Source: CAYSPT01 sp964432985
Lineage (GTDB): Bacteria; Muiribacteriota; CAYSPT01
NCBI GenBank assembly: GCA_964432985.1
Contig: CAYSPT010000018.1
Coordinates: forward strand, 1 to 64,000
Length of the DNA stretch: 64,000 nt
Direction of reading: 5' to 3'
Part shown: in pieces, positions 1 through 8,116 of the stretch
How the letters are laid out: the number at the start of each line of letters is the position of its first letter
Position numbering within the stretch: the first letter of the stretch is position 1
Made by a program: the position numbers and the translations under genes
Notes under the pieces: generated by a model
Told to the model about the DNA's origin: nothing
Databases searched by the model: none
Seen by the model: the letters and a program-made list of their open reading frames with translations, nothing else

Positions 1-32
1 ACGATGCGCTTAATTTAGTGGCTAGTATGCAC

Positions 33-55
33 GAAAAGCCCCATCAATAGGGGCT
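33..55 (-). terminator. probable terminator of the tRNA-Asn gene
   Basis: Just downstream of the tRNA on the minus strand, a 6-bp GC-rich stem (AGCCCC/GGGGCT) with a 7-nt loop is followed by TTTTC. The T-run is short, so termination is likely but not certain. Confidence 0.55.
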
Positions 56-66
56 CTTCGCCGAAG

Positions 67-139
67 CTCCCCGGGCTGGACTCGAACCAGCGACCTAGTG
101 GTTAACAGCCACCCGCTCTGCCAATTGAGCTACCGAGGA
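67..139 (-). tRNA. tRNA-Asn (anticodon GTT)
   Basis: Read on the minus strand, 73 nt fold as a cloverleaf. The acceptor stem is TCCTCGG/CCGGGGA, the D stem GCTC/GAGC, the anticodon stem GGTGG/CCACT around loop CTGTTAA, and the T arm contains the canonical GGTTCGAGTCC. The anticodon is GTT and the discriminator base is G. The CCA end is not encoded (the next bases are CTT), so it must be added after transcription. Confidence 0.95.
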
Positions 140-336
140 ATACCGCGGGAAAGCCTGACGACTTTACCGCAGGCGGCATTGTACCACAATGGCAACAAAC
201 AGACAAGACGGAGGTGAACGGGAATGGGACCTGGTGATGATAATAATTTGCCCGGTCAGGGCTTATATGAAATCGAGCATTGGAAATGATAGATCAGGAT
301 GGAGCTTCCGCCTGGATAAAATGTGTCACTGAAGAA

Positions 337-567
337 TCAGCCCGCCAGCTTGTCGTCGGATTCGCCGGGAATCTCGCTCTTATCACCGGAGGGTGGTTCT
401 TCTTTCTCATCCTCTTCGTCGTCTTCCGGGTCGGAATCGACAGCGGACTTGAACTCCCTGATGGAGCGACCGATGGTTTTTGCAAGTTTGGGGAGTTGGC
501 TGGGGCCGAAGAGAATGAGTACCACCGCCAGGACGATCAGCAGCTCACCCATCCCGAAATTGAACAC
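337..567 (-). CDS. tatA: Sec-independent protein translocase subunit TatA/E
   Basis: The protein has 76 aa, a usual TatA length. It forms the oligomeric pore component of the twin-arginine translocase in the inner membrane. An N-terminal hydrophobic helix (residues about 3-20) is followed by the FGPSQLPKLAKTIGRSI hinge and amphipathic helix typical of TatA, then a very acidic, disordered C-tail. The GTG start is supported by AGGAGG nine bases upstream. No tatC or tatB lies nearby, so the rest of the system must be elsewhere. The 197 bases between this gene and the tRNA show nothing recognisable. Confidence 0.93.
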   Translation of the reverse strand: MFNFGMGELLIVLAVVLILFGPSQLPKLAKTIGRSIREFKSAVDSDPEDDEEDEKEEPPSGDKSEIPGESDDKLAG

Positions 568-614
568 GATTGTTTCCTCCTCGGCACCTCTTAGTGAGAT
601 ATTTGCATTATACG

Positions 615-2240
615 TTATTGCTTCGCTTCTTCGCCAGACTTAGCCGCATCAGCAGACTTATCAGCTTCAGCTGACTTAGCCGCTTCGGCCACCTTATCAG
701 CGGCATCTTTCGCGCGTTGGCTTTCAGCCTTGTCGGTACCCGCGCTGCCAGTCTTGTTAGCCTTATCGGATGCGTTCTTGCCGTCTTTGGCACCCTTTTC
801 ATCCTTCTTGCCTTTGCCGCCCCGGTCGTCGTTCTTCTTCTCTGCAGCGGCAGCCAGCTCTTCTTCGGTGTAGTACTTACGCTCCTTGAGAATTATCAGG
901 AAAGCTTCAAGCGCATCCGGGTCGAACTGCTTGCTTTTGTTTTTCTTCAGTTCATTGATGACCACGTGGTTGGGAAGCGCCGGGCGATACGGCCGGGTGG
1001 AGGTCATGGCGTCAAAGGAGTCGGCAACACACAGGACCCGTGCGGCCAGCGGAATATTCTCGCCCTTCAATTTCTCGGGATATCCGTATCCATCATACCG
1101 TTCGTGGTGGTACATGATGGCTTCGCAAACACCGGGAAGTACGTTCATAGGCTCTATGATGGTGCTACCAATAATCGGGTGGCGTTTGATGGCTTCGAAC
1201 TCTTCGTCTGTCAGGCGGCCCTTTTTCAGCAGGATGCTTTCACTAATGCCGATCTTCCCGATGTCATGCAGAATCCCGGCCTGCCGTATTATCCTGACAT
1301 CATCCCGGGGCAGACCCATTTTTTCCGCCAGGTCCACGGCATACTGCGTGACCCGCTCCGAGTGGCCCAGGGTGTAAGGGTCCTTAGCTTCCAGGGCTCT
1401 GGTGGCAAGCCCGATGATGCTCACGTAATGGTTATTGATTTCCTCGTGCAGCGTGGCGGTCTCAATGGCCACCGAGGCGTAGTTCGCCAGGATGGTCAGA
1501 AGTTCCAGGTCGTACTTGTCGAACGCCTCGCCGGTTTGCTTGTTGTTGATATTGATGACTCCGATGATGTTGTCTTTGACTTTGAGCGGGCACGATATCA
1601 GCGAGGTGGTCTCGTACTTAGTGTCGTATTTTTTCTCGCCCTCATGGTGAAAACGTTCGTCCCTGTCCAGGTCGGTGATGAGAAGAGGCTCGCCGGTATG
1701 AGCCACCCATCCCGATATACCTTCACCAACCTGTACCACCACCTTTTTCATGATTTCGGGGTCCAGGCCGATGGCCGTCCTGATGGTCATGGTCTGGCTT
1801 TGCTTGTCGATCAACATGATGGATCCGTGGGTGGCCAGTATGATCTTCAAGGAGAGATCGACGATAAATTCAAGTAGATCGTCCACTTCGAGAAGAGAAC
1901 TGGTGGCCAGGCTGATCTTGTAGAGGGCATCCATGGCCTGGCGGCGGCGCTCCAGTTCGTGAAGGGTTGTTTCCTCCCCACTGTCAGCGTCGTCAGCGTC
2001 CTCGTCGACGTACTCATCCTGCCCCTTTTCGGGGAGCGGCTGGATCGGTTCTTCTTTCTGTTTAATCCCGGACTTCGTAACCCCAGACCGCGACCGTATC
2101 CCGGCTATGGTCACCACCAGCAGGGATATTACGATGATCCAGGCATACTTGATCAGGAATGGCATTGTCGGCAGAAAATCCAGCACAACGAATACCGTCA
2201 GAGCCGTTACCACTCCCAATAGAAACCGCTTGGGGTCCAC
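615..2240 (-). CDS. membrane GAF/HD-GYP domain protein, probable cyclic-di-GMP phosphodiesterase
   Basis: 541 aa. Two N-terminal membrane segments (about residues 6-47) are followed by a short acidic linker, a GAF sensor domain (about 105-265) and an HD-GYP domain (about 270-450). The latter contains HDIGK, the HHERYDGYGYP signature and ADSFDAMTS, the metal-binding and GYP motifs of c-di-GMP phosphodiesterases. The last 75 residues are Lys/Ala/Asp/Ser-rich with imperfect AxDKxA repeats and are probably disordered. The GTG start has AGGAGG upstream. It lies 47 nt upstream of tatA in the same direction. Catalytic motifs look intact; the ligand of the GAF domain is unknown. Confidence 0.88.
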   Translation of the reverse strand: MDPKRFLLGVVTALTVFVVLDFLPTMPFLIKYAWIIVISLLVVTIAGIRSRSGVTKSGIKQKEEPIQPLPEKGQDEYVDEDADDADSGEETTLHELERRRQAMDALYKISLATSSLLEVDDLLEFIVDLSLKIILATHGSIMLIDKQSQTMTIRTAIGLDPEIMKKVVVQVGEGISGWVAHTGEPLLITDLDRDERFHHEGEKKYDTKYETTSLISCPLKVKDNIIGVININNKQTGEAFDKYDLELLTILANYASVAIETATLHEEINNHYVSIIGLATRALEAKDPYTLGHSERVTQYAVDLAEKMGLPRDDVRIIRQAGILHDIGKIGISESILLKKGRLTDEEFEAIKRHPIIGSTIIEPMNVLPGVCEAIMYHHERYDGYGYPEKLKGENIPLAARVLCVADSFDAMTSTRPYRPALPNHVVINELKKNKSKQFDPDALEAFLIILKERKYYTEEELAAAAEKKNDDRGGKGKKDEKGAKDGKNASDKANKTGSAGTDKAESQRAKDAADKVAEAAKSAEADKSADAAKSGEEAKQ

Positions 2241-2317
2241 AGCAGGAAAAACCTCCTGTTCACGTCAAAATTCATACTACCACATCGCCCAGCCGTTTAA
2301 CACTGTAAACAGTACAT

Positions 2318-3283
2318 TCACTGGTCGGAATCGGCTTCGGTCACCATCGGGATAAACGCCATCTGGGCCTGGGACGAATCAGGATGGCTGATATATTTTC
2401 CGAGTACATCGAACTGCTTGATTTCTTTCGGGACGAGCAAATCGAGCACATTGGGGCTGCCAGGATAATCACTGCCGCCGCCGAATTCCTGCTCAGTAGC
2501 GAAAGCCCTTACTTTCTTGTTCTTGAGCGTGTCTGCCCGGTCGAACTCTTCGTAGGCCATCATCAGTACCTGGTAAGCCCAGTCTTTCGATGGCTCCCCC
2601 AGCCTGCCCTTCTGAACCTTGATCACGAAGGTCATTCCTCCGACCCCTACCGAGGCGGGAAGCAGCACACGCTGGTCCATGTCATACGATCCCAAACCTA
2701 TTAACTCCGATTTGTCCCGTAACGTTCGTTTCATGTCTGACTCGTTCTCCGGCACCACCAGCACGGCCTTGTCCCAGGCAAAAGAGGGCTCGAACCGCAC
2801 GTCCCGACCAGGCAGCGCGCGCAGCTCACCCGAACCTGCTTTTCGGTCCGTATCAATGTAGATGTCTATCACCTGGTCCTTCCACAACCTGTGTCCGAGA
2901 CGTGACAGCAAACTGGTTTGAATCTCTTTTTGCACGGTGATTCTGAATTCCACCATGTCCTCATATGGCACGACTTCGAATTTTCGCAGATCGAATACGC
3001 CCTGGACGTATTCACCGCGAAGCGGGTACTGGTACGTTCCGGGTCCTCGGTCGTCATCCACCGGATCCATCATATAGAATATTGCGTTGGGCGTGATCTT
3101 TTTCAATTCCGCTTCCTGGGCCGCTTTCCAGGACCCCCGCAAGGTATAGCTGTAACCGCGGTGCATTTCCAGGTTGATGGGAGGTGGAATGCTTGAGCGC
3201 ATACATCCGGGACTCATCTGCAGAGCAATTACAATACAAATTACGACAAGTACCATACGTACCGCCAGTCGTCTATACGCCAC
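2318..3283 (-). CDS. lipoprotein with glucodextranase C-terminal-like (SLH-like) beta domain
   Basis: About 321 aa. An N-terminal hydrophobic segment ends in MSPGC, a plausible lipobox, so the protein is probably lipidated and exported. The region from ITPNAIFYMMDPVDDDRGPG through YPLRGEYVQGVFDLRKFEV matches my memory of the glucodextranase C-terminal family (Pfam Glucodextran_C), a beta-sandwich thought to bind carbohydrate or cell-surface polymer. I chose the GTG at 3283, with an AAGGGGG ribosome site eight bases upstream, over an in-frame start at 3316. That start makes it overlap the end of the moaB/mogA gene by 11 nt, which suggests translational coupling. The substrate is not predictable. 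Confidence 0.7.
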   Translation of the reverse strand: MAYRRLAVRMVLVVICIVIALQMSPGCMRSSIPPPINLEMHRGYSYTLRGSWKAAQEAELKKITPNAIFYMMDPVDDDRGPGTYQYPLRGEYVQGVFDLRKFEVVPYEDMVEFRITVQKEIQTSLLSRLGHRLWKDQVIDIYIDTDRKAGSGELRALPGRDVRFEPSFAWDKAVLVVPENESDMKRTLRDKSELIGLGSYDMDQRVLLPASVGVGGMTFVIKVQKGRLGEPSKDWAYQVLMMAYEEFDRADTLKNKKVRAFATEQEFGGGSDYPGSPNVLDLLVPKEIKQFDVLGKYISHPDSSQAQMAFIPMVTEADSDQ

Positions 3284-3767
3284 CGCACAATCCCCCTTCT
3301 CCACGTGCTTTCTCAACAGCGTGATGCAAAAGTTGCCTCAGTACATCCATGCCCTCCCGGACCGCTTTCTGGCTGCCCGGCAAGTTGACAATCAGTGTCA
3401 TCCCTCTCAACCCGGTTTTCCCTCGCGATAACGCTGCAAACGGCGTTTTCTGGCACCCATGCCGGCGAATGGCTTCAGCTATCCCTGGAATATCCCGGTC
3501 GATAACTCCCGCAGTCGCTTCCGGAGTGACATCCCTCGGTGTCAATCCCGTTCCACCAGTTGTCACCACCAGGTCGAAGCGGCCGGAATCGGACGCCAGC
3601 GCCAGAGCTTCGGCAATCATCTCCTTTTCGTCGGGAACGACCTGGAGAGACATCACCGTAACATCCATTTCTTCCAGGAGCCCTTTCAGAACGGGACCGC
3701 TTCGGTCCTCGCGCTCATTTCGAAAGACTCCGTCACTGATAGTTATTACAGCCGCTTTTATCGCCAT
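3273..3767 (-). CDS. moaB: molybdenum cofactor biosynthesis protein, MogA/MoaB family
   Basis: 164 aa, the normal length for the stand-alone family. These proteins adenylylate molybdopterin before molybdate insertion, in the cytosol. The signature loop TTGGTGLTPRDVTPEAT (about residues 90-106), the upstream ITISDGVF segment and the closing NLPGSQKAV motif are all present. MoaB and MogA cannot be separated from sequence alone here. The ATG overlaps the stop of the upstream small membrane gene (TAATG), and its own end overlaps the lipoprotein gene. No other molybdopterin genes are visible. Confidence 0.88.
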   Translation of the reverse strand: MAIKAAVITISDGVFRNEREDRSGPVLKGLLEEMDVTVMSLQVVPDEKEMIAEALALASDSGRFDLVVTTGGTGLTPRDVTPEATAGVIDRDIPGIAEAIRRHGCQKTPFAALSRGKTGLRGMTLIVNLPGSQKAVREGMDVLRQLLHHAVEKARGEGGLCGGV

Positions 3768-4135
3768 TATCCACGAAGCCTTTTGTCGACGTTCACACAG
3801 GACATGTCAGCCAGGATGGCTTGCCACCGCTCCACCGGAAACAGTGATCGCACCCCGGGACGAGACCGCAGCCATTGGATGCCGGCTACTATTTTCCCGG
3901 CAGTGTCCGGTTCGCTGCTACACACCAGTGAAAGTGATTTGTCCAGGTGAATGAACGAGTCACCGAGCCCCAGGCATTCTTTCGGCACCAGAGCCACCCG
4001 CAAGGGGATGTAACAACTGTAGACAACACTGTATCCCAGGAGCAGGTAAAACACCCAGGACAGTACAGCCAGGGCGCACATTTTCCACAATAATGATTTT
4101 AAAACCACTGCCCTCAATGGCTGGATTCCTTCCAT
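3767..4135 (-). CDS. small membrane protein of unknown function
   Basis: 122 aa. One clear hydrophobic segment (about residues 15-45, including VLSWVFYLLLGYSVVYSCYIPL) is followed by about 75 residues with no recognised motif. It starts inside the 3' end of the TPR/LysM gene (22-nt overlap) and its stop overlaps the moaB start, so it is almost certainly translated as part of that operon. I do not recognise the family. Three Cys residues in or after the membrane segment are the only notable feature. Confidence 0.55.
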   Translation of the reverse strand: MEGIQPLRAVVLKSLLWKMCALAVLSWVFYLLLGYSVVYSCYIPLRVALVPKECLGLGDSFIHLDKSLSLVCSSEPDTAGKIVAGIQWLRSRPGVRSLFPVERWQAILADMSCVNVDKRLRG

Positions 4136-5694
4136 TCCACCAGCTGCATTATCCGCTCGGTGGCAAGATTAACCATGGATGAGCTGGTGTTGAATATTTC
4201 GTTCACTTTTTCGTAGGTCTCGACGGCCAGATCGATGGCACCCAGTTTTTCGTACACCAGGCCGAGATTGAAATAGGCTTCATGATACTCCGGATCACGC
4301 TCAAGCGCCTTTCGGTACTCCTCTACCGCGTCGTGGTACCGGCCGGAGCGATGATAAATCGAAGCCAAAGCGTAGTGCATTTCAGCAGAAGTTCTCCGGT
4401 AGCGCGGGACCCGATCAGCCATGTGTGTCAAGGCTTCTTCCACGAGCTTGTCTCCGTCTTTGCGCGCCAGGAACCGTGGATCGGCCTGGATGGCCCTTTT
4501 GTAGGAATCCATGGCGTCTTCGAGCTTGTTAAGTTTCCAGAGGATCTGCGAACGGCGGTAATACTCCTTCGCCGTAGTCGGTTTCTTCTTGAGGAAGTTG
4601 AGATCATCCATGGTGAGCCCGTTGGCGTCCACCACGGCCACCTCTACCTGCTTAACTTCCGCGGTCGCCTGATCAACCACCGTTATCTTGATCGGCTCTT
4701 TCGTTTCCGGTTTCACCTTCAGCTGTTTCAACGCCGGTATAGACGAGATACTTCTGAGTACCGTTTTCGGAAGGTCTCCTTCCACCGGCTTTTTTACGCT
4801 CGGGGGAAAGATCTTTCTGAAATCCGGCCCCGAGGGGACGTGCTCGATCACGGTAACGTCGGAATCCAACACCGCGGTCTCCTCGCCCAGAACGGGGATC
4901 CTGATGACGTCGCCGGGATTCAACCTGTTGGGATCCTCTAGATCATTGTACTCAGCCAGTTTTCTAAACATCAGCGGATCACCCATGAACCGGGCCGCTA
5001 GGCTGCTGAGGGTGTCACCGGGCCTGATAATCACAACCCGCTCTTTGACTCCCTGGGAACCAAGCTTTTCCTCGATAATTCGCTTGTCCTTAAAGGTTTT
5101 TTCCGGTTCAGCAAGCAGGGGCACGCTACCGGGAACGGGAATCTTTTTCACCGGTAGCTGCGAAGCTTTTAACCGGGCACTGATCGTCCCCAACAGACGG
5201 CGGATCTCGAAATTCTTTTCATCCAGCTCAATGGCTATCTGGAGACACTTCTTTGCCTTTTCAAGGTTCCCGTCCTGGTAGAATCCACGTCCCCGTTCAA
5301 ACCATCCCCGGGCGTCCTGCGGATCCCGTGGCTCCTCGGTCACAGCTGTTTTGCCAGTGCCGCTGACCGTCATACCTGTCAACTGCTCTTTTACAGCCGG
5401 AATTTCGGGCTCTGCAGGTTTTGGAACAGGCCGAATGGCCTCAATCTTCTTCGCGGCCAGGTCCTCTTTCAACTGGGTGGCCTTGAAATTCGCCGGATCG
5501 AGCATGAGCGCTATTTCCAGCGCCTTCTCAGCCCGTTGAAGCTCACCCCGGGCAAAAAAGTCCTGGGCTTTATTGAACCAGTGAAATGAATCCGTCCTGT
5601 GCTGAGCGTCGATGTCGGCAAAGACCGGATTCACCGTCATGACCAGAGCCGCGGCCAGAAGCAATGCTGGTACGACATATGTTCTTCCCATCAT
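4114..5694 (-). CDS. exported TPR/LysM protein, probable peptidoglycan-associated pilus accessory factor
   Basis: About 526 aa. A signal peptide ends near VFADI. One TPR pair (about 30-75) and a second (about 125-165) precede a LysM domain at about 220-270 (VVIIRPGDTLSSLAARFMGDP to LNPGDVIRIPV). A basic linker leads to further TPRs in the C-terminal third (WKLNKLEDAMDSYKRAIQADP and HRSGRYHDAVEEYRKALERDP). LysM binds peptidoglycan glycans, so a periplasmic scaffold is likely. I prefer ATG 5694, preceded by an AAGGGTGG site, to the GTG at 5706. It follows pilQ, which suggests, by inference, a role similar to the TsaP or FimV class of T4P cell-wall proteins. Confidence 0.8.
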   Translation of the reverse strand: MMGRTYVVPALLLAAALVMTVNPVFADIDAQHRTDSFHWFNKAQDFFARGELQRAEKALEIALMLDPANFKATQLKEDLAAKKIEAIRPVPKPAEPEIPAVKEQLTGMTVSGTGKTAVTEEPRDPQDARGWFERGRGFYQDGNLEKAKKCLQIAIELDEKNFEIRRLLGTISARLKASQLPVKKIPVPGSVPLLAEPEKTFKDKRIIEEKLGSQGVKERVVIIRPGDTLSSLAARFMGDPLMFRKLAEYNDLEDPNRLNPGDVIRIPVLGEETAVLDSDVTVIEHVPSGPDFRKIFPPSVKKPVEGDLPKTVLRSISSIPALKQLKVKPETKEPIKITVVDQATAEVKQVEVAVVDANGLTMDDLNFLKKKPTTAKEYYRRSQILWKLNKLEDAMDSYKRAIQADPRFLARKDGDKLVEEALTHMADRVPRYRRTSAEMHYALASIYHRSGRYHDAVEEYRKALERDPEYHEAYFNLGLVYEKLGAIDLAVETYEKVNEIFNTSSSMVNLATERIMQLVEWKESSH

Positions 5695-5783
5695 GCTTCG
5701 TTCCACCCTTCTTCGTAACCGGTGGCTGCCAATGCAACACTGTGAACATCCGGTTTTAACTATAACGGCCTAGTGGCCGCTAA

Positions 5784-5850
5784 CACCGGCAGTTAAGCCG
5801 GTGCAATCACCGGCAGCAAAGCCGGTGCAATCACCGGCGGTTAAGCCGGT
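5784..5850. repeat. three tandem 24-bp hairpin repeats
   Basis: Three units of about 24 bp each carry the palindrome CACCGGC...GCCGGTG around a changing AGTTAA, AGCAAA or GGTTAA loop, joined by CAAT. Another small hairpin (CGGCC-TAGT-GGCCG) lies just before it at about 5765. They sit in the 250-bp spacer between pilQ and the TPR/LysM gene and would fold in RNA as consecutive stem-loops. They could affect pilQ mRNA ends; no coding potential is seen. Confidence 0.8.
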
Positions 5851-5867
5851 TGGCTTGATTTCGAATC

Positions 5868-5895
5868 GGGGAGCGGCGTGGCAGCGCCGCTCCCC
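5868..5895. other. strong 11-bp inverted repeat downstream of pilQ
   Basis: A perfect 11-bp GC-rich stem (GGGGAGCGGCG/CGCCGCTCCCC) with a 6-nt loop lies about 50 nt past the pilQ stop. There is no T-run on either side, so it is not a classical intrinsic terminator. It could stabilise the pilQ message end or assist a factor-dependent stop. Confidence 0.6.
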
Positions 5896-5943
5896 ACCGA
5901 TATAAGACCTCCCTGGAGGAAGAGGTCTCCACATCCTTAGTTG

Positions 5944-7980
5944 TCACTGGGGGCCTTGATACAGCTTCTTCTTCAGCCCCTTGAGTATTTCCGCATAATT
6001 CTCGGAACCCGAGAAATCCAGTGCGTTCATCTCTTTTTTACGTACGTCATTGTCGGTTTCATTTTCGTTGCCGGTGATATACGGGGTCATGAAAATAACC
6101 ATTTCCTTGTTTCGGGTGTCCCTGACGGACGAGTTTCTCAGCAGATCGCCCAGGAGAGGAATCCTGTCCAGGAAGGGAACTTTCTCTGTTGACTCCGCCC
6201 GCGTCTTCTCGATCAGGCCGCCCATGATGACCGTCTCACCGTCTTTGACCCTGACGATCGTGGTGGTGGTGGTGCCGCTCTTCCCGTAGTGGGTACCCAG
6301 TTCATCGATAATAGATTCCACCGGGGTGTCCTTGGTCAACTCGAACTGCAAGGTCACCTCCTTATCGTGAATGAACGGGGTGATGTTCAGGTTTATCCCG
6401 AAAGGTACTTCTTTGTACTCGACACCTGTTTCCACTCCACCACCGGCAGTCACATCACCGGGAGCCACTATATATTTGTACTCTTTTACGATCACCGTAT
6501 CCTGTATGGCGATGCTGGCCGATTCTCCATCGATGACCCTGATGCTGGGACTGGCAATAGTCCGGCTCAGGTTCTTCTCGTCCAGAAAATTGAGCATGGC
6601 CGAAAGGTTGAAGTTGCGGACGATCTTACCCACCACGTCGGGATCGTCCTTCCAGACGAGCCTGCCCTTGAAATCCTGGAACAGCTTGACATCCAGGTGC
6701 CGGCCGTCATCGTTGGCGTCAGCGGGAGTGAAATCAACGTCCAGACCGAGCTCACGGGCGGTCTTGGCTTCGATCTCCATGATCCTCACCGAGATGGTGG
6801 CCTGCTTGCGCTTGATGTCTATCTCTTTGATGAATTCTTTGATGAGCTTGAGGTTCTCGGGAGTGTCATAGACCAGGATACCGGTAAAACCGGCGCCGTC
6901 CTGGAGCTCAGTTCCCTGGGACCGCTTGTCCATGGTGGTCCAATAATCGGTGTTGATAACATCTTTGAGACCCTTGGTTTCGTCGATCAATTTCTTGACG
7001 TAATCCGGTTTCACATTCCGCAGCTTGAACACGTGCTGTATCCTGCGGTCCCGATCGAACTGGGAGTCCTTGGCCGCGTCCGGAGTCATAATGATGTAGG
7101 TATTTTGATTAAACTTCTTGGCCACTATTCCCTGCATCTTCAGGATAAGATTGAAGGTCTCCTGCAGCGTCATATCGGATATAAAGAGCGTGACAGGTTT
7201 CTCGAGAATGTCGGCCACCGAGGAATCAAATATGATGTTGATGTTCAGCATTCGCTTGAAGGCCACCATCAGGTCCTGGAACGCAATATCCCGGAACACC
7301 TGGTTCACGATACGCTCGGTGGGCGCGATGGTCTCGGTGATGACTTTCTTCTCCTTGGGAACTACCCTTACGAAGTCCTTCTCTTCCTCGTAGGTGTACA
7401 TGGAGCCGGACAGCACTTGCCGCAGCGCCTCGTGAAAGGTCATCTCGGCGAAAGCCACTGTCACCTTGTCCTCCATGTCATCGGGTACCATGATGTTCAT
7501 CCCGGACACTTTCCCCAATCCCAAAAGTATTTCCTTGAGATCGCCGTCTTTGAACTCCATGGTGTACTTGCGTTCACTGACCAGGTGGTCACGAGACTCA
7601 AGAAAAGCTTTCTTGATAAGCGTGTTGTGCGGTTCGAGCTTCAGGGCGACCTCGAAAGCAGTGTACGCTTTGTCCCACCGTCCCTCGGATGCCATGGTGG
7701 TACCCTGGTTGTAGAACTTTTGGGCCTCTCGCTTTTTCTTGGCCTGGTCGCGCAGCATATCAAGTATGGCCGCGGCCTTTTTGTTGTCCGGCTCGAGCTT
7801 GACGATTTTTTCAAATTCGGCGATGGCCGCTTCGAACTCAGCTTCGTTATAAATGATATCTTCCCGAGCTCCCAATTCGGTTTCGGAGGCAGATATTTCT
7901 TGTGCTCCAGCCATGTTTTGTAAAAACAGCAGGCAGAGCAGTACCGCAAAACCGGAGAGCAGTGCTTTGCTTACTCTCAT
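5944..7980 (-). CDS. pilQ: type IV pilus secretin PilQ
   Basis: 678 aa. A signal peptide (cleavage after MAGA) is followed by an N-terminal TPR pair (about 45-125), a secretin/TonB short N-terminal domain (YTMEFKDGDLKEILLGL), N-domains, and a secretin core from about 380 to 640. The core ends in VPFLDRIPLLGDLLR, the secretin signature. It forms the outer-membrane pore for the pilus. The TPR pair ahead of the secretin domains is unusual; AMIN domains are more common at this position, and here they are in the adjacent giant protein. ATG start with GGGAGGT seven bases upstream. It lies 137 bp downstream of the AMIN/TPR gene, separated by tandem repeats. Confidence 0.93.
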   Translation of the reverse strand: MRVSKALLSGFAVLLCLLFLQNMAGAQEISASETELGAREDIIYNEAEFEAAIAEFEKIVKLEPDNKKAAAILDMLRDQAKKKREAQKFYNQGTTMASEGRWDKAYTAFEVALKLEPHNTLIKKAFLESRDHLVSERKYTMEFKDGDLKEILLGLGKVSGMNIMVPDDMEDKVTVAFAEMTFHEALRQVLSGSMYTYEEEKDFVRVVPKEKKVITETIAPTERIVNQVFRDIAFQDLMVAFKRMLNINIIFDSSVADILEKPVTLFISDMTLQETFNLILKMQGIVAKKFNQNTYIIMTPDAAKDSQFDRDRRIQHVFKLRNVKPDYVKKLIDETKGLKDVINTDYWTTMDKRSQGTELQDGAGFTGILVYDTPENLKLIKEFIKEIDIKRKQATISVRIMEIEAKTARELGLDVDFTPADANDDGRHLDVKLFQDFKGRLVWKDDPDVVGKIVRNFNLSAMLNFLDEKNLSRTIASPSIRVIDGESASIAIQDTVIVKEYKYIVAPGDVTAGGGVETGVEYKEVPFGINLNITPFIHDKEVTLQFELTKDTPVESIIDELGTHYGKSGTTTTTIVRVKDGETVIMGGLIEKTRAESTEKVPFLDRIPLLGDLLRNSSVRDTRNKEMVIFMTPYITGNENETDNDVRKKEMNALDFSGSENYAEILKGLKKKLYQGPQ

Positions 7981-8023
7981 CCCGTGTACCTCCCTATGTT
8001 CTTAGCCAGCAATGCTTCTTCCT

Positions 8024-8116
8024 AAAGCATGTGGAACATGCTAAAGCATGTGGAACATGATCAAGCATGTGTAACATGATCAAGCATGTGTAACATGATC
8101 AAGCATCAAGCATGTT
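8024..8116. repeat. tandem 19-20-bp repeats between the AMIN/TPR gene and pilQ
   Basis: Four full units and a degenerate fifth of AAGCATGTGTAACATGATC (variant GTGGAACATGCT) fill the spacer. Each unit holds the short inverted repeat CATGT-gta-ACATG. The array touches the stop codon of the AMIN/TPR gene. The unit length is not a multiple of three, unlike repeats inside genes in this window. Confidence 0.85.

Noticed and set aside
1..140. Integration site or prophage edge at the tRNA-Asn gene
   Set aside because: No integrase, no duplicated tRNA end or phage gene is visible in the window.
5784..5850. CRISPR array
   Set aside because: Units of 24 bp directly abut without spacers and are palindromic hairpins; no cas gene is present.
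6289..7923. Long open frame on the plus strand (about 544 codons) opposite pilQ
   Set aside because: Low-complexity His/Leu/Val composition mirrors the pilQ codons on the other strand; no ribosome site, and pilQ is clearly coding.
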